Part shown: positions 11,929 through 23,161 of the stretch, in pieces
Layout: each line of letters starts with the position of its first letter
Position numbering within the stretch: the stretch's first letter is position 1
Source of the DNA: Spinellus fusiger
Lineage: Eukaryota; Mucoromycota; Mucoromycetes; Mucorales; Phycomycetaceae
Assembly (NCBI GenBank): GCA_025094145.1
Contig: JALLLS010000086.1
Location: 1 to 64,000 of the forward strand
Length of the DNA stretch: 64,000 bases
Reading direction: 5' to 3'
Translations under genes and position numbers: made by a program
Notes under the pieces: model-generated
Databases searched by the model: none
What the model saw: the letters and a program-made list of their open reading frames with translations, nothing else
What the model was told of the DNA's origin: nothing

Positions 11929-13727
11929 ATGGCAACGCACCGGAATGCACACCACCGTATCAGTTCTTCTTCTATTATCTCCTCTATCAATGTAGTGGGT
12001 GTACACTACAAAGTGGGTGGAAAAATAGGTGAAGGCAGTTTTGGTATTATTTATCAAGGCAAGTACATAAAGGCAGGTTATGTGGGGAAGACGTTTATTT
12101 TTCTGAGCTGACCAGTGCGGTGTATTGTGCTGTATAATATGGGTTGTGCTATTGCTATGTGCTGTTACGTGCTGCTATCCACTGCTATCCACTGCTATCC
12201 ACTGCTATCCACTGCTATCCACTGCTATCCACTGCTATCCACTATGCTACCGTCCTTTTCTTTCTCTGTCTCTTCTCTGTCAATACACCCACACCCACAC
12301 CCACCTTCAGGCACCAACCTATTAACCAACCAGCAAGTGGCCATCAAGTTTGAACCTCGTAAATCAGACGCACCTCAGTTACGTGACGAATACCGTACTT
12401 ATAAGATATTGGCGGGTGTAAGTAAGTGACCTTGACGGATCTCCTCATTGGTACTCATTTCTGTTTCCTAGGCGGTGTCCCCAATGCCTATTACTTTGGC
12501 CAAGAAGGCCTTCATAATGTACTTGTCATTGATATGCTAGGCCCCAGTCTAGAAGACCTGTTTGATATGTGCTCAAGAAGATTCAGTGTAAAAACAGTCG
12601 CCATGCTTGCTAAGCATATGGTAAGTTGAATTCATCACAACACTCTCAACCAACACAGACTAGGTGAGCCGTGTACAGAGCATTCATGAGAAGAACCTGA
12701 TTTACCGTGATATTAAACCTGATAACTTCCTAATTGGTCGTCCTGGCTCCACTAAAGCCAATGCTGTGTTTATGATCGATTTTGGTATGGCTAAGCAGTA
12801 CAGGGATCCAAAGACAAAACAACACATTCCCTACAGAGAACGCAAGAGTCTGTCGGGTACTGCCCGTTATATGAGCATCAACACCCACCTGGGAAGAGGT
12901 ATTCTTTGCACACCCACGCCACATGGATAGTAGGTGAGCTTACACTTAGGATAGAACAGTCACGACGAGACGATCTCGAGTCCCTGGGCCATGTCTTTAT
13001 GTACTTCCTGAGGGGATCTCTCCCTTGGCAAGGACTCAAGGCTGCCACCAACAAACAAAAGTATGAGAAGATTGGAGAGAAGAAACAAACTACTTCTGTG
13101 AAGGATTTGTGTGAGGGCTATCCAGGTAACAATGACAATAGTAATAGAAGCAGTGCTGTGGATCTGTTCCTCACTCTACCACCATTGCTCAGAGGAGTTT
13201 GGCATCTACCTACAATATGCTCGTAGACTTGGCTTTGAAGAGACACCCGACTATGACTTTATGCGGGGTCTATTTGATAAGGCCCTTAAGAATGCCTCGG
13301 ATACAGACGATGGGATCTATGACTGGATGTTATTTAATGATGGAAAAGACTGGGAGGTAAACATCTGCTATTTAAGCTAGTATTTATACGTGTGGAATAG
13401 CATCGGTCTTCTCGCTACCGACATGCCTCCCACCCTCAAGGCGCAGTGGCTGCTTTGAACAGTGCAGCAGCAGCCGCAGCCGTGGCTTCCAACAGTCCTC
13501 CACAAAAGACACTACACACCAAACGCGAATCCTCACGCCGCCACTCCTCACGCCAAAGATTAAGCTCACAGGACATTTACCAGCGATACCCTTCACAGCC
13601 AATGACGATGAATGCTCAGAACTACCAAACAATGCACAACCGTACACACCAAGACACTGATTCAGTGCAAAAGAGGGGATTTCTCTACCGTTTGTTTGCC
13701 ACTTTTACTTGTGGGTTATGCTCATAA
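11929..13727 (+). CDS. Casein kinase I, membrane-anchored YCK type
   Basis: Seven exons join in frame to 428 residues: 11929-12058, 12311-12421, 12472-12620, 12664-12898, 12955-13125, 13193-13356 and 13401-13727. The first intron begins GC (AAG|GCAAGT), the others GT. Kinase motifs are the Gly loop GEGSFG, the lysine strand [10 protein letters not shown], catalytic [26 protein letters not shown], then [28 protein letters not shown] and KYEKIGEKK. All are typical of the fungal CK1 group near Yck1/2. The tail is Ser/Arg/Gln-rich and ends TFTCGLCS. Yeast Yck proteins are palmitoylated on a C-terminal Cys pair, so the CxxC here is a likely anchor (inference). These kinases act at the plasma membrane in nutrient sensing, endocytosis and morphogenesis. 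The gene looks intact. Confidence 0.95.
12168..12243 (+). repeat. 10-bp minisatellite inside intron 1 of casein kinase
   Basis: About seven tandem copies of CTATCCACTG lie in the 252-nt GC-AG intron, which is by far the longest intron of this gene. Confidence 0.9.
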
Positions 13728-13996
13728 GGATATGCTTGTTTTGCTGCTGTTGCTGTTTATTCTTATTCGTATTCCTGTTTTATTTTATTTTTATTTTATT
13801 TCTTCTTCTTCTTTATTCTTCCTCACCTCTGATTGCTTTCTTACACTCCTCACACTCCTCACACAGCAAGTACTATTCTCTTCCTTTGTAATGTTTTCTC
13901 TTTTCTTTTTCTCTATTTCTTCTCATATAAAGATAATCTCTCTCTCTCTCTGTATATATATATATATAATATCCTTTTATTATTATTATACTCTAT
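13728..13996. other. Convergent spacer casein kinase / kinesin
   Basis: T-rich sequence with a short CT/TA microsatellite near 13937-13970 between two convergent stop codons. It must hold both 3' untranslated ends. No gene. Confidence 0.6.
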
Positions 13997-16900
13997 TTAA
14001 AAAGAACTGTTTTCCCATCGACGAACAGATTCTTCGGGTATACATCGTCGCGATGAACTTTCTTCCGTAGTCAAGATGGTAGTGACTCTTAATTCTGCCT
14101 TGGTAATGCTCAGTTCTGCTTCCAAATGAGATACTCTATCGGCAAGGACTTTCTTTTGTCTGACTTCATCACGCACAAGTTCCATTGTAGTTGTGAGCTG
14201 TTGGTGTAGCTTGTCATTCTCTTTTTTCACTTGATCCAGGCTCTTCCTAAGATCATTCACAAGAGACCATGGATTCTGCTGGCGTACAGTAGGAATGGAT
14301 TCTAATGTGGGTGCAGCCACCATCTATGCATGGAATAGAGTGTATTACATGGATACGCAGATGAGTGTATAGAGGGCGAAAGGAGTGTTCATGAATGTGG
14401 AATGTCTTGTCACTTACTGGAGGGGGTTCTTGGGATCCATTGACAGACTGAGACGTCAATATAAACTGTGTTAGATGATCAATTCTAATGAATGGGTTAG
14501 TTGGGCAAATGAAATGAATCTTCTGGTCTACCTCTTTCTTAGTGCTGCTCTGACAGTATCCATCTTATCCAGCTCATTTTCATACTGTGCACAATACACT
14601 CCATAAGCACTTGTTCTTTTCCTCCCTACAATCCAACTTACCTGCTGTCGCTCTACACTCAGCATGGTCTGTGTATGATCCTTCTCTTCCTGTATGACTT
14701 CATTGGCAGCCCACAATTTGTGCTTCAACTCAAGGATCTCTCCTCTATAGCGTTGCAGCAGTGCTTTGTCATCCATGATCTGGCAGGCAGTCCCAACAGA
14801 AATAAGCACACATCGCTATGGATACCTCACCTCTTCATTCTTGGCAGACACAATGACTTTTTTGACTCGAGCAGCAAATTTGAGTGTGTTGTGGGATTCC
14901 TCAACAGAAGTAGAAGAAGGCCCAATCGTACAAATCACGCCTACTTTGGCTTGACCTGACAGGGCTGTTTGCAGTAGGCGTGTTAGTTTAGAATCACGGT
15001 AGGGAATATGGCCAGCACTGCTACACTCTTGCACAGTCAGTGGTTGAAATCTTTCTTTCTTCCTCTGTTGACAGGAGAACAGTCGTCTTTACCTTTTGCC
15101 CTGCTCAGTGAGTTTGGAGATGACGGTTCCTAGTGTCAATAAACTCTTGTTAATAAAGGCACCTTCTTTGCGTCTGTCTTGATCAGATACGGCCTTTTCT
15201 GATCCTGCCAAGTCAATCAGGTTCTATGGAACACACACTTAGCCATCACTAGAAGAAGAAAGAAAAGAAAAGAAATGGAATCAAGAGGGAAGTTACCAGA
15301 TAAGATATCTTTACAGACTCTTCCTTAGGATGATGGGAGGAGGATAGCCATGTTTTCTGCTGTCCATAAGTAGTATAGAGTGTTGTGCTATTATTGTTGC
15401 GTACTCTGCTCTCAATAACCTGTAATAATGTGGAATATGAGTCTATTTCTCTCTCTGTTGTATGTGTGTGTGTGTGTGTTTACCATTTGGAATATGGTGT
15501 GGCTTCTACTACTGTGGATATTGTAGTCTGTAGTACTGACATGTCGACTGGCTATAGATAAATAGATAGAAAATACCCCATTACTATATAACCTATCCAC
15601 TTGGATTATTATTATCATCATGTACCTTCTCCTCTTTTTATCACTTGAAGAACACTCTCAGGAGTAGTGACCACTTCTTCTGTTAACGGAGACACATAGA
15701 TGCCTCTCTAGAAAGTGTAATATAGAAAGAACAGCATGAATAAAACAGTGGTGAATACTAGGCCAATCCCTCTCTCTCTCTCTCTTTCTGTACTATGAAT
15801 GCATTCTTACTCTTTTGTCTTCATGGATCTTGAGGTCTTTGTTTTCTGGGCATAGTAAATCACGAATGAGTTCATTGTAGATCTCAAGATAAGAGACACG
15901 TAATAGGAACTCTTTGTTGCTTGTCTATAGAACATAGTCAGAGTAGAACAAAAGACACAAGGAACAATGCATGTACCTTTTTGATATTCTCAAACACTTC
16001 ATTGATCGTTCTAGGAATAACACCTGGCTCCTGCTCAGTGCCTAGAGGAATGAGAGAAAGAAGATCCACAAAGGACTCACTTACCCATCTTTATGTACCC
16101 ATGAGATACAACAATAAAGAGGAAATATAAACAGATATACCATCTTTGAAGAACAAGCAGAGATGTCTATGACTTACCATTGTCTACAAGTACATAAAGA
16201 CAAAAAAAAAGATAGATAGATATCAGTGGATCCCATTCTCGTTTATTAAAACAAAAACAGAAACAAAGAGAATAAACAATGGGCTTACATAGGTCTTCCC
16301 ACTGGCGGTTTGTCCATAGGCAAATACAGTGGCTACACTTCTCCATTAAAGAGGGACACATCTGGATTGTCATGTCGATTGTCACTTACCATTATAGCCA
16401 TCCACTGCCTGACTATACCACCCATTGTTCTTATGCATAAGCCACTGTCCATCGACATCTCTTGTTTTATGACTTACTCTATGAGCTTCTTCACACCCGC
16501 AAGATAAAGGGCCTCGTTATTACTACCATAAAACACATTGTCTATATAACTTAATTGATAAAATAACACTCAAAAAACAATCGTCTCTACCAAATCTATA
16601 TTCTGCTCCTGTCTTGTAAGTGCCTTGACGGTGTGCGTTTTCCAGTGATTGGATGGTGTTGCCTTGTACTTTCCATACACTCTCTCCTCTTCCTGCCACT
16701 TCTCGGGCTGTCATGGGCCGACATCTTACTGTGACCTGTACATTCTCAAAAGGTGGGATGGCTGTCCATGTGGAGTGAGGCCGACGGGTGGTACTGGCAC
16801 AGGCACTTCTGCTGGTACTTCTGCTGGCACTTCTACTGGTGGTGATGCTGCTAGTGATGCTGCTACTGCTACTATTGGTGTTAGTGTTGGTGTTGGTGTT

Positions 16901-17086
16901 GGTATTGGTATTGGTATTGGTGTTGGTGTTGACAGTGCGCTTGACAGTGGAGTGGGAGTGGGTGAGGACTCTTGCTGATAGCGTGGTGAGGTGTGAGGTG
17001 GTTGTGGCTGTGGCTGTGGACCGAGAGGGTGTTGGTAGGTGGCTATGGGGTGAAAGTTGAGCACTATTATAAGTGATTGGCCCCAT
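13997..17086 (-). CDS. Kinesin motor protein, probably kinesin-7 (CENP-E-like)
   Basis: N-terminal motor kinesin starting [11 protein letters not shown] at 17086. The first about 100 residues are Ser/Thr/Pro-rich with a run of alternating Thr-Asn. The motor begins [15 protein letters not shown]. Its P-loop exon near 16300 reads [11 protein letters not shown], switch I lies near 15530 ([20 protein letters not shown]), and the downstream exons near 15010-14830 carry [20 protein letters not shown] and [19 protein letters not shown] with FAARVKKV. The last exons (14800-13997) form a coiled coil rich in Leu/Glu/Lys heptads, and the protein ends RRWENSSF. The [12 protein letters not shown] and RVKKV blocks fit kinesin-7 best, but other N-terminal kinesins cannot be excluded. 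It moves along microtubules, with a likely role in chromosome or organelle transport. About a dozen short introns are present; not all boundaries were fixed. Confidence 0.87.
16866..16932 (-). repeat. In-frame Thr-Asn hexanucleotide repeat in kinesin N-terminus
   Basis: Alternating GGTGTT/GGTATT units on the plus strand encode, on the minus strand, about ten Thr-Asn dipeptides ahead of the motor domain. The tract keeps the frame and is flanked by a Ser-rich tract. Confidence 0.8.
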
Positions 17087-17708
17087 AAAGACGCATATAC
17101 ATATATAGGCCTTTATTCTATCTATAGGTATTTCTGTCGGTATCTATCTCTGTTGATAAATAGGCAAACAAGAGGCCAAGAGGTGTATAATTTGTTGATG
17201 AGAGGTATAAACAGAATCACAGGCTAGTTTTTTTGGGTGCTTAGACAAAAAAGAGTTGTACTGTAAAGGTGTCTGTGGTTACAGATAAAGGAGTGTAGAA
17301 GAAGAAGATTGGAAATAGTGAACCAAGAAAGAGGAAATCCCAAGACAGAAAATAAAGTGTGTTCGGAGTTGAAAAACACGTTTATTTTTTGTCTTTACAC
17401 CTTTGCATAAGGTCCCTTTATCTCTCCAATTGCCCTTTTTTCTTTGCTTTTTTTTCATAGTCAACAAAGAAAGAAAAGAGTGTTGTATTTTGAGAGTAAT
17501 TTGTGTTTGTTTGTTTATTATAAATGTGTATCTATTAGGAAAGATAGACAGATCCATGGGATAATATTTTACTATGACAAGCAGTAGTCATAGTAACAGT
17601 GTTCTTATGAGCAAGACGTTTGTCTATACATGACATGAATCATTAATGGCATCCTCATAAATAGAATAGAACAGAATGGAATAGAATAGAAATCCACATA
17701 CCATGGGC
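17087..17708. other. Tandem intergenic spacer, kinesin promoter side
   Basis: Lies between the kinesin start and the stop of the next minus-strand gene, both read leftwards. It contains poly-T and purine-rich stretches but no supportable gene. Confidence 0.5.
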
Positions 17709-18725
17709 TTAACCATCAATAAAAGAAGGATGTTTGAGCTTCTTCTGGCGCTTCAATTCAAGTAGATCCGACCAACATGAGGCATCTTTATGAAGCTTCA
17801 ATTGATAAACAGACGGTGCATTTTTGCACTCATGGCCATGTTGGTGTGCTAGATAAGTAATGACTGCCTGATCTTGGCGGTGGTTAGCTCTTGATGATCC
17901 AGGAGGAGCAATGCACTGCTTTACTTGTGCACACTCTCGCCATGGAATCATTAGAGTATCCACAATGGTCTTGTTGTTGGCATCAAAACCAAGGGCAGCT
18001 CCATTACAATTCTCAGCATCCAAAAAGGGTGTCACTTGGAAATACTCATACATGCCAGGGTGGGTCCATCGTTTGGCTGTCCATTGGCTGCGTGGAGACC
18101 AGAAACCCCCTTGGCGTTGGATGATAGTGGGAATACGGCGTAGGAAGTCTGATGTTACTATATTGCCTGCATCAAGCCACACCAATATACCCCCATACTT
18201 CATTCGTACTTCATCCAGAATGCCTGTTTTCCATGCATACTCCCCACGCTTTACAGTGACATTCCAGAAGGAGGGATAGCGCGTGTAGTTGAATTCAACA
18301 AGGTCGTTTATTTTCCCATTACGGACAAGCTGGTGTAGTATAGGAAGGCGTGTGGGCTGTATCCCAAGTTGATACACAACAATACGGGGGAATTGGGAGG
18401 GTGCAAAACGAGAACGGTGGTGGTTGAGTTTGTAGAGAAAGTTTTCTAATGCACAGAGATGGTTATCACTGGCAGCAGTGATTATTGTATAAGGATAGGT
18501 GTGTGTAGGGTGGGTCAAGGGCTGTCTTTTCAATGCCTTGGATAGACACTCTGTACCCCAACACACTAGTGAAGATGAGCAATAGAAAGAGATGTTGATT
18601 CACTACTGATTTACTGATGATTTACCTTTGTTGGGTGTTGCTGTCAGAAACAGGCATAGAACACAGGCCATACAGAATGAACTTATCCACCACAGAGCAC
18701 TCTTTCTGTACATTGGATGGTACAT
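17709..18725 (-). CDS. Type II membrane protein with DUF1647-like glycosyltransferase fold
   Basis: Two exons. Exon 1 (ATG at 18723-18725, or the next Met at 18711-18713) encodes MYHPMYRKS and then a hydrophobic anchor ALWWISSFCMACVLCLFL. It splices after AACAAAG (GTAAAT) to exon 2, which starts VCWGTECLS at about 18566. The luminal part has TIITAASDNHL.ALENFLYKL, VVYQLGI, GEYAWKTGI, GGILVWLDAGN, a WTHPGMYEYF block, a Cys-containing NCNGAALGF, and NHRQDQAVITYLA. The LDAGN motif with a preceding YAWK and a later RQDQ is the pattern I associate with DUF1647 proteins, which are thought to be Golgi glycosyltransferases. The exact reaction is unknown. The Asn-rich NYT and NVT sites could be glycosylated. 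Intact. It lies upstream of the kinesin on the same strand. Confidence 0.78.
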
Positions 18726-19012
18726 AGTTTTTTTTAAATAAAAAAAAAGAATAAGCAAGACTCTAGCTAAAGGGAGATATTGCCAGACAATTAAATCAAG
18801 GGGATAAAAAGGAGTACAGCAAGGGGATTCTTCTATGACTTGGTACAAGATGGATTTTTGTAGGTAGGCAAGATATCAACAGGATCAACAGAGACATAAG
18901 GAAATAGAGAGAGAGAGAGACATTCCTATAGAATAGCTACTCTTTATTGATATTGACTAATACTTATTGATAATCATTGATATTCACCGGTATTCATCGG
19001 TATTCACTGTCT
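18726..19012. other. Spacer with GA and short TATTCA/C repeats
   Basis: Contains a GA microsatellite near 18907 and imperfect TTGATATTCACCGGTATTCA-type repeats near 18945-19010, which are probably the 3' untranslated region of the BSD-domain gene. No gene seen. Confidence 0.5.
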
Positions 19013-20053
19013 TTATGATATATCTTCTGCCACCATTCTTAGCTCTCTCTCCCACTCTTCCATACCATCATACTCATTCTGTGGATGAGATGCACTGTCT
19101 TTGGGATGATTCTCCACACTCGTCTCCTTGCCTTTAGTCCGCTCAGTTATCTCTATGTGCGTAGGTTCTTTTGTCTTTTTATCCTCTTCTCCTGTATCCT
19201 CACTGTATTCAAACAGAACATCCTCTTGTTTTGTCTGTCACACTCTGTAAGCACCCACACCTGCACCCGCACTTACTTGCTCTTGTAACTCTTCCAGGGG
19301 CATTTCCAATACTGTTTGTTTTACTAGAGTCACTCTGTAAAAGTAATTGGCCCAAAACACATCCTCTGATACTCTTTTTATTATTATTATTATTATTCTC
19401 TGTGCATACATCCCATAGCATTCAAATTCACCCACTTACTGTTGAGGTACAAGGGTGAATCGCATCTGTTGCAGAGCTGGATCACTGTCAAGAGCAGCCA
19501 CAGCACTTTGACGATAGGCATTCATATCGAATTGGAAGTTGGTATCTTGAGGAGGAGAGAGTAGAAAGTGGCGTTGGTCCTTGGATAGCCCGAGGATTCT
19601 TCTCTTTAACTCTGGCTCATAAGCACCATACCCCTCCCAGGGTGTTACTGGCTCTGTATACACTATCAACAAGAAGACTCTTCTTCTGTCTATGGATTTA
19701 CCTGTGCTGTGAGTGGGAATACGATCAAATGTCTTGTTCTTGATGAATGCTGTTCTTTCATTGTTCAATGCCTCTGGTAACTGTCCCAATGTGTTGGGCA
19801 ATTGGCGTGCATGTTGTCGTACGGCCTGTGAGATATCCTCCAACCGCTTTCGAGTGCCTGGAAAAGCAGAGGATGTCTGACGCTGCAGTGTTTGTGATAA
19901 GGAACTGAATGTCGAACTGACGTTGATGAAAGAATAACTATCTTTATCTTTATGTTCACATATACATAGAGTGAAAGATGAGGTCAGTCTTGGCTTTCTA
20001 CAATGCTCTTTCTCTTTCTCTCTCTCTGTGTGTGTGTGTTTACCTTTGGACAT
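19013..20053 (-). CDS. BSD-domain protein (BSDC1-like)
   Basis: Minus-strand gene whose exons include a helical N-terminal part (FSSLSQTLQRQTSSAFPGTR, a segment with QAVRQHARQLP, EALNNERTAFIKNK) and then the linker EPVTPWEGYGAYEPELK. The BSD domain spans ILGLSKDQRHFLLSPP, FDMNAYRQSAVAALDSDP, MRFTLVPQQ and, in the next exon, VFWANYFYRVTLVKQ. The C-terminus is acidic, with EEDKKTKEPTH and YDGMEEWERELRMVAEDIS, and the stop is at 19013. The conserved Phe-Trp pair of BSD domains is visible (VFWANYF). The start is uncertain: ATG at 20051-20053 joins in phase to an acceptor before the SYSFINVSS exon, while an upstream ATG at 20153-20155 does not keep phase with the splice sites I can see. BSD proteins of this class act in membrane trafficking or stress signalling; the role here is unknown. 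Confidence 0.85.
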
Positions 20054-20232
20054 GACGAGAAACACTTTTAGTTTATTTAGTTTTAGTTTACAATCGACAA
20101 AGAAGATGTAGAAACCTACCCTCTGCACTGCCAAAGAGTCAACAAGAGCTGACATAATAAAAATAAAAAAATTCAAGGCAAGCCTATACTGTGCATTAAT
20201 TCATCCCTTGACCTTTTCTACTGCACCCACTC
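20054..20232. promoter_or_regulatory. Short shared promoter region, BSD gene / DUF2015 gene
   Basis: The two genes start 180 bp apart on opposite strands, so their promoters must overlap here. No specific factor site was recognised. Confidence 0.35.
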
Positions 20233-20736
20233 ATGTTACTCCTCATTACTGCTCTTCTTCTTTTTTTTGTCTGTAAGCAAGCCAGTGGGACTCAGAATGA
20301 CTGACGTAGACTAGTTTTATGGGTTGTACGCAAACGTATTGCAAGTGCTGCCAACAGAGCTGCAGACCAAACCAACCGTTGGCTTGGCTACCATGCCCTC
20401 CCTACTACGATTGGCTCTTTTGAAAATGATATTGAAGATGGGCTCACTAGCTCACAATTCAACCTCCAAGTCAATTTGGAGGAGGACGACCACAGATCAG
20501 GACTCAAAGACAAGGAAGAGATCCTCAAGATTATGAAAAAGAGCAATGTATCCTTTGATGAAGCACGCCTTATTCGTCAGCAGCGTCTGTTAATGAAGAA
20601 TGTAAGTCCAAAAAAATAGATATAAAAAAAAAGGAAACCTTTGACTGGATAGGTAAACTAAAGAGTTGTGGATGTGTAGGGTATTGATCCTGATACTGGC
20701 ATCCCATTGGATCCTAAATTTGTATCTTTTTCTTAA
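20233..20736 (+). CDS. Small single-pass membrane protein, DUF2015-like
   Basis: Three exons in phase: 20233-20272, 20315-20601 and 20680-20736, giving 127 residues. The first exon and the start of the second make a membrane anchor, MLLLITALLLFFVF then LWVVRKR, with positive charge after it, so the bulk is probably cytosolic. The body has AANRAADQTNRWLGYHALP, DHRSGLKDKEEILKIMK and NVSFDEARLIRQQRLLMK. It ends NGIDPDTGIPLDPKFVSFS, the tail I recall as typical of fungal DUF2015 proteins (FDEAR...R...IGPDG.P.DPK.V.FS). Function is unknown in the family. The AATAAA-like TAATAAAG right after the stop could serve as a polyadenylation signal. Found from splice logic, because no single frame shows it. 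Confidence 0.8.
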
Positions 20737-20911
20737 TAAAGTATATACTTTGTTCTAATTGGCCGTAATTACCTATATTTTGTTGTGAGATAATGAGAGA
20801 TAGAGAGAAACAGAAGACTTTCTTTTTCTCCCTTGGACTATAGAATCCACACTATTTTCCATTTTACTTTTTTATTTTAATTTCCATAATACTTTTTATG
20901 TGTTTATGTAT

Positions 20912-21261
20912 TTATTTTCCCTCCAATAACATCTTGAATTGGCCTGTGTTGACAGCAGCCTGGAGTGCGTCATAGCCTCCCAAGTGCTTTTCTCGTATAA
21001 AAATGTTAGGCACAGTCTTTTGCTGAGTCAGCTTCAATAGAATCTCCTGAATAGAAGCACCGTCTGGGTGCTCATTGAGTTCCATGGCTTTATAGTCAAT
21101 AGACAGGTCTTCCAATAGGTCCTTGGTCCGAATAGAATAAGAACAGTAGCTCTTACTAAACACCTATCAACAAACAATGATGTTGCTGTATCGTCAGCAC
21201 TGCTTACCATCACAGTGTTCTCTGCTATTGCCTGTTTGATAAGCTGGTGTAAATGAGCCAT
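20912..21261 (-). CDS. Glutaredoxin, monothiol active site CSYS
   Basis: Two exons (21208-21261 and 20912-21163) encode 101 residues starting MAHLHQLIKQAIAENTVM and continuing VFSKSYCSYSIRTKDLL. The thioredoxin fold is clear: an active-site helix, the cis-Pro region KTVPNIFIREKHLGG with TVP, and the glutathione-binding GGYDAL. The active site is CSYS, with the second Cys replaced by Ser, as in yeast Grx6-type proteins, rather than CPYC or CGFS. There is no signal peptide, so it should be cytosolic, unlike yeast Grx6/7. Expected roles are deglutathionylation or iron-sulfur handling. The start lies only about 130 bp from the divergent RING-CH gene. Confidence 0.93.
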
Positions 21262-21392
21262 GAGAGAGGAGGAAGAGCGGTCATTGAACCCACACTCACA
21301 CCCACTCTTCCTCTCGTCAAGACCAGTGGAGGCAAGGAGAAGGCAGTCACCTCGGCTCCTATTTCGTTTTTCCTTCTTTGCTGGCTTGCATC
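21262..21392. promoter_or_regulatory. Divergent promoter, glutaredoxin / RING-CH gene
   Basis: About 130 bp separate the two start codons. It contains CT-rich and TCTCGTC-type stretches and no clear TATA box. Inferred from gene arrangement only. Confidence 0.35.
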
Positions 21393-22175
21393 ATGGGCAA
21401 CCCACTGGCCATGGAAAACGGCCTTGTCTATGAGCCCTACCCCTCCACACTGCCTAGTATCAGCAGCCACACCCGTCCTCACAGTCATGCATGTCGTATC
21501 TGTGGAGAAGGAGACGATGAACGAGCCAATCCGCTTATCCGCCCCTGTCTATGCAAAGGCACCATGTCGCATGTCCACCTCGAGTGTCTTGATCAGTGGC
21601 GCATGCTGTCCCCTCGCAGCGACTCTTTCTGTGCCTGTGACGTATGCCACTACCGCTACCACCTCTACCGCCCCACCTATGCTGTTTTTCTCTCTTCCCC
21701 CTACCTTATCCGTAGTGTGAGTCTGATGCTTGTTGTGGCACTGGCACTGACACTTGCTTACGTGAGCCAATGGATAGATAGTCACTGTCTTGGTCATCCC
21801 CCTGAGCCTGATAGCCCAGAATGGACTGCTTTTCATGGCCCTGTGTACTTTGGACTGGACCGTGTGTATGCAATGGCTGGGCTGGTGGAGCTGTCGCTGC
21901 TTGGGCTGGTGTATTTTGTATGGCTTGGGCGCACGTCCCCTCTATGCTGTGATTTCAGCAGCTGTCCGTGGTGCAGCTGCTATTGCCCCGACATCCACCA
22001 CTATAGCGGTGACAATGCCCTAAGTGGATTTCTTATGATTGTGACGGTGGTTTTGCTGGCAATACTGACCTATGGCCTGGTGGGGATTGTGACAGGTGCC
22101 TATCGATGTGTGGAGCGAGGGGTGGAGTACGCCGTGGGACGGGTGAAAGAGCGCATTCTGGAAGTGAGGGACTAA
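21393..22175 (+). CDS. RING-CH (MARCH-type) membrane E3 ubiquitin ligase
   Basis: Intronless, 260 residues from the first ATG (MGNPLAMENGLVYEP). A C4HC3 RING variant lies at about residues 34-90: CRICGEGDD, PCLCKGTMSHVHLECLDQW, and FCACDVCHYRY, with His in the fifth ligand position, as in MARCH ligases. At least two hydrophobic segments follow (SLMLVVALALTLAYV, and GLVELSLLGLVYFVWL), then a Cys-rich loop CCDFSSCPWCSCYCPD, then a third segment MIVTVVLLAILTYGLVGIV. It probably ubiquitinates membrane proteins at the ER or the endosome (family inference). GC content is higher than in neighbours on the right. Intact. Confidence 0.9.
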   Translation: MGNPLAMENGLVYEPYPSTLPSISSHTRPHSHACRICGEGDDERANPLIRPCLCKGTMSHVHLECLDQWRMLSPRSDSFCACDVCHYRYHLYRPTYAVFLSSPYLIRSVSLMLVVALALTLAYVSQWIDSHCLGHPPEPDSPEWTAFHGPVYFGLDRVYAMAGLVELSLLGLVYFVWLGRTSPLCCDFSSCPWCSCYCPDIHHYSGDNALSGFLMIVTVVLLAILTYGLVGIVTGAYRCVERGVEYAVGRVKERILEVRD

Positions 22176-23161
22176 AAAGAGCAAATGGAGGTGCATCACG
22201 TGCCTTGTGCCTTTATTTTTTTTTGTTGGTGCTGGTGCTGTTGTTTAAGATGGGGTGGTAGCCTTCCAATGTCTTTATTTATACATTATTTATACATTAT
22301 TTATACAGTATCTATAGTATCTACCTACTTCTGTTCATCATTCTCTGTCAGTGCAAGTCACTCTGGGCCAAGTGTTCATCTGTGCCTCTCCTATCTTTTT
22401 TTTTCTTTTTTTTTCTTTTTTTCCTATCTGTCCCTAGAGCTGCACGTGAAATGGGGTTTCTTGTACCATCCTCTCTTACGTCATACGCAACGTGGTGTAA
22501 TTAGCACTGGGGAATGATGTCATGCTGTGGAGGTGGTGGGATTGGATGAGGAGGGATGCGTCAGTGATCCTTTGTAGGAAGCAAAAGAAAACTCGCCTGC
22601 TTCTTCTTTATTCTCTACAGCAGCAGCAGCCCATGAAATAGCAGTCCCATTGTCATTGGTAGCCTAACAACCTGCACAGTAGCCCCCCTTGCTGCCATTA
22701 CTACGGCTAAGAGTGTAAATAAGTGCTCTACTTAAATACAAAATACAAAATACAAAATACAAAATACAAAATACAAAATACAAAATACAAAAATAAATAA
22801 AAATAAAAATAAATAAGAGAGATTCCCCTGGGACCCCTCCCTTCTTAGCCATGGAAAAACTTCTCCTTCCACGTGACAAGACAACGCATCCCCTCGTCCA
22901 TCATATAAAGAGCAGTGAGCGAGGTTTTAATAAATAGAGTTCTTCCTTGACCACTTGTTTTTCTCATTACCCAACTGTGGTGACGGTTATGCTTTTGTGT
23001 CCTCCGATTGCTCTCAAGAACTTTTATTCCCGTGTGTTCCCTTTTATGCACTCATCAAATAGGAAAATCTCTTTGTTTACATTTATCACTGCCGCTGTAT
23101 TGACCCTTTCTTCCTACTAAAGACTTTAATTTCTTCCACACCAACACCAACACCCGTCATT
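22176..23161. other. Intergenic region with simple repeats and E-box-like sites
   Basis: Holds TTTATACATTA repeats near 22280, T-rich stretches and an AAAATAC array. It also has CACGTG sites at about 22187, 22443 and 22870, the last in context CCACGTGAC, and a CATATAAAG TATA-like box near 22902. These sit upstream of the F-box gene and could be its promoter. An ATG at 22851 may open a first exon of that gene. Confidence 0.45.
22735..22812. repeat. AAAATAC / AAATAAAT tandem repeat
   Basis: Seven to eight copies of the 7-mer ACAAAAT, then AATAAATAA variants. Confidence 0.9.

Noticed and set aside
12115..12429. Plus-strand frames rich in [10 protein letters not shown] repeats
   Set aside because: They are translations of the intronic 10-bp minisatellite of casein kinase.
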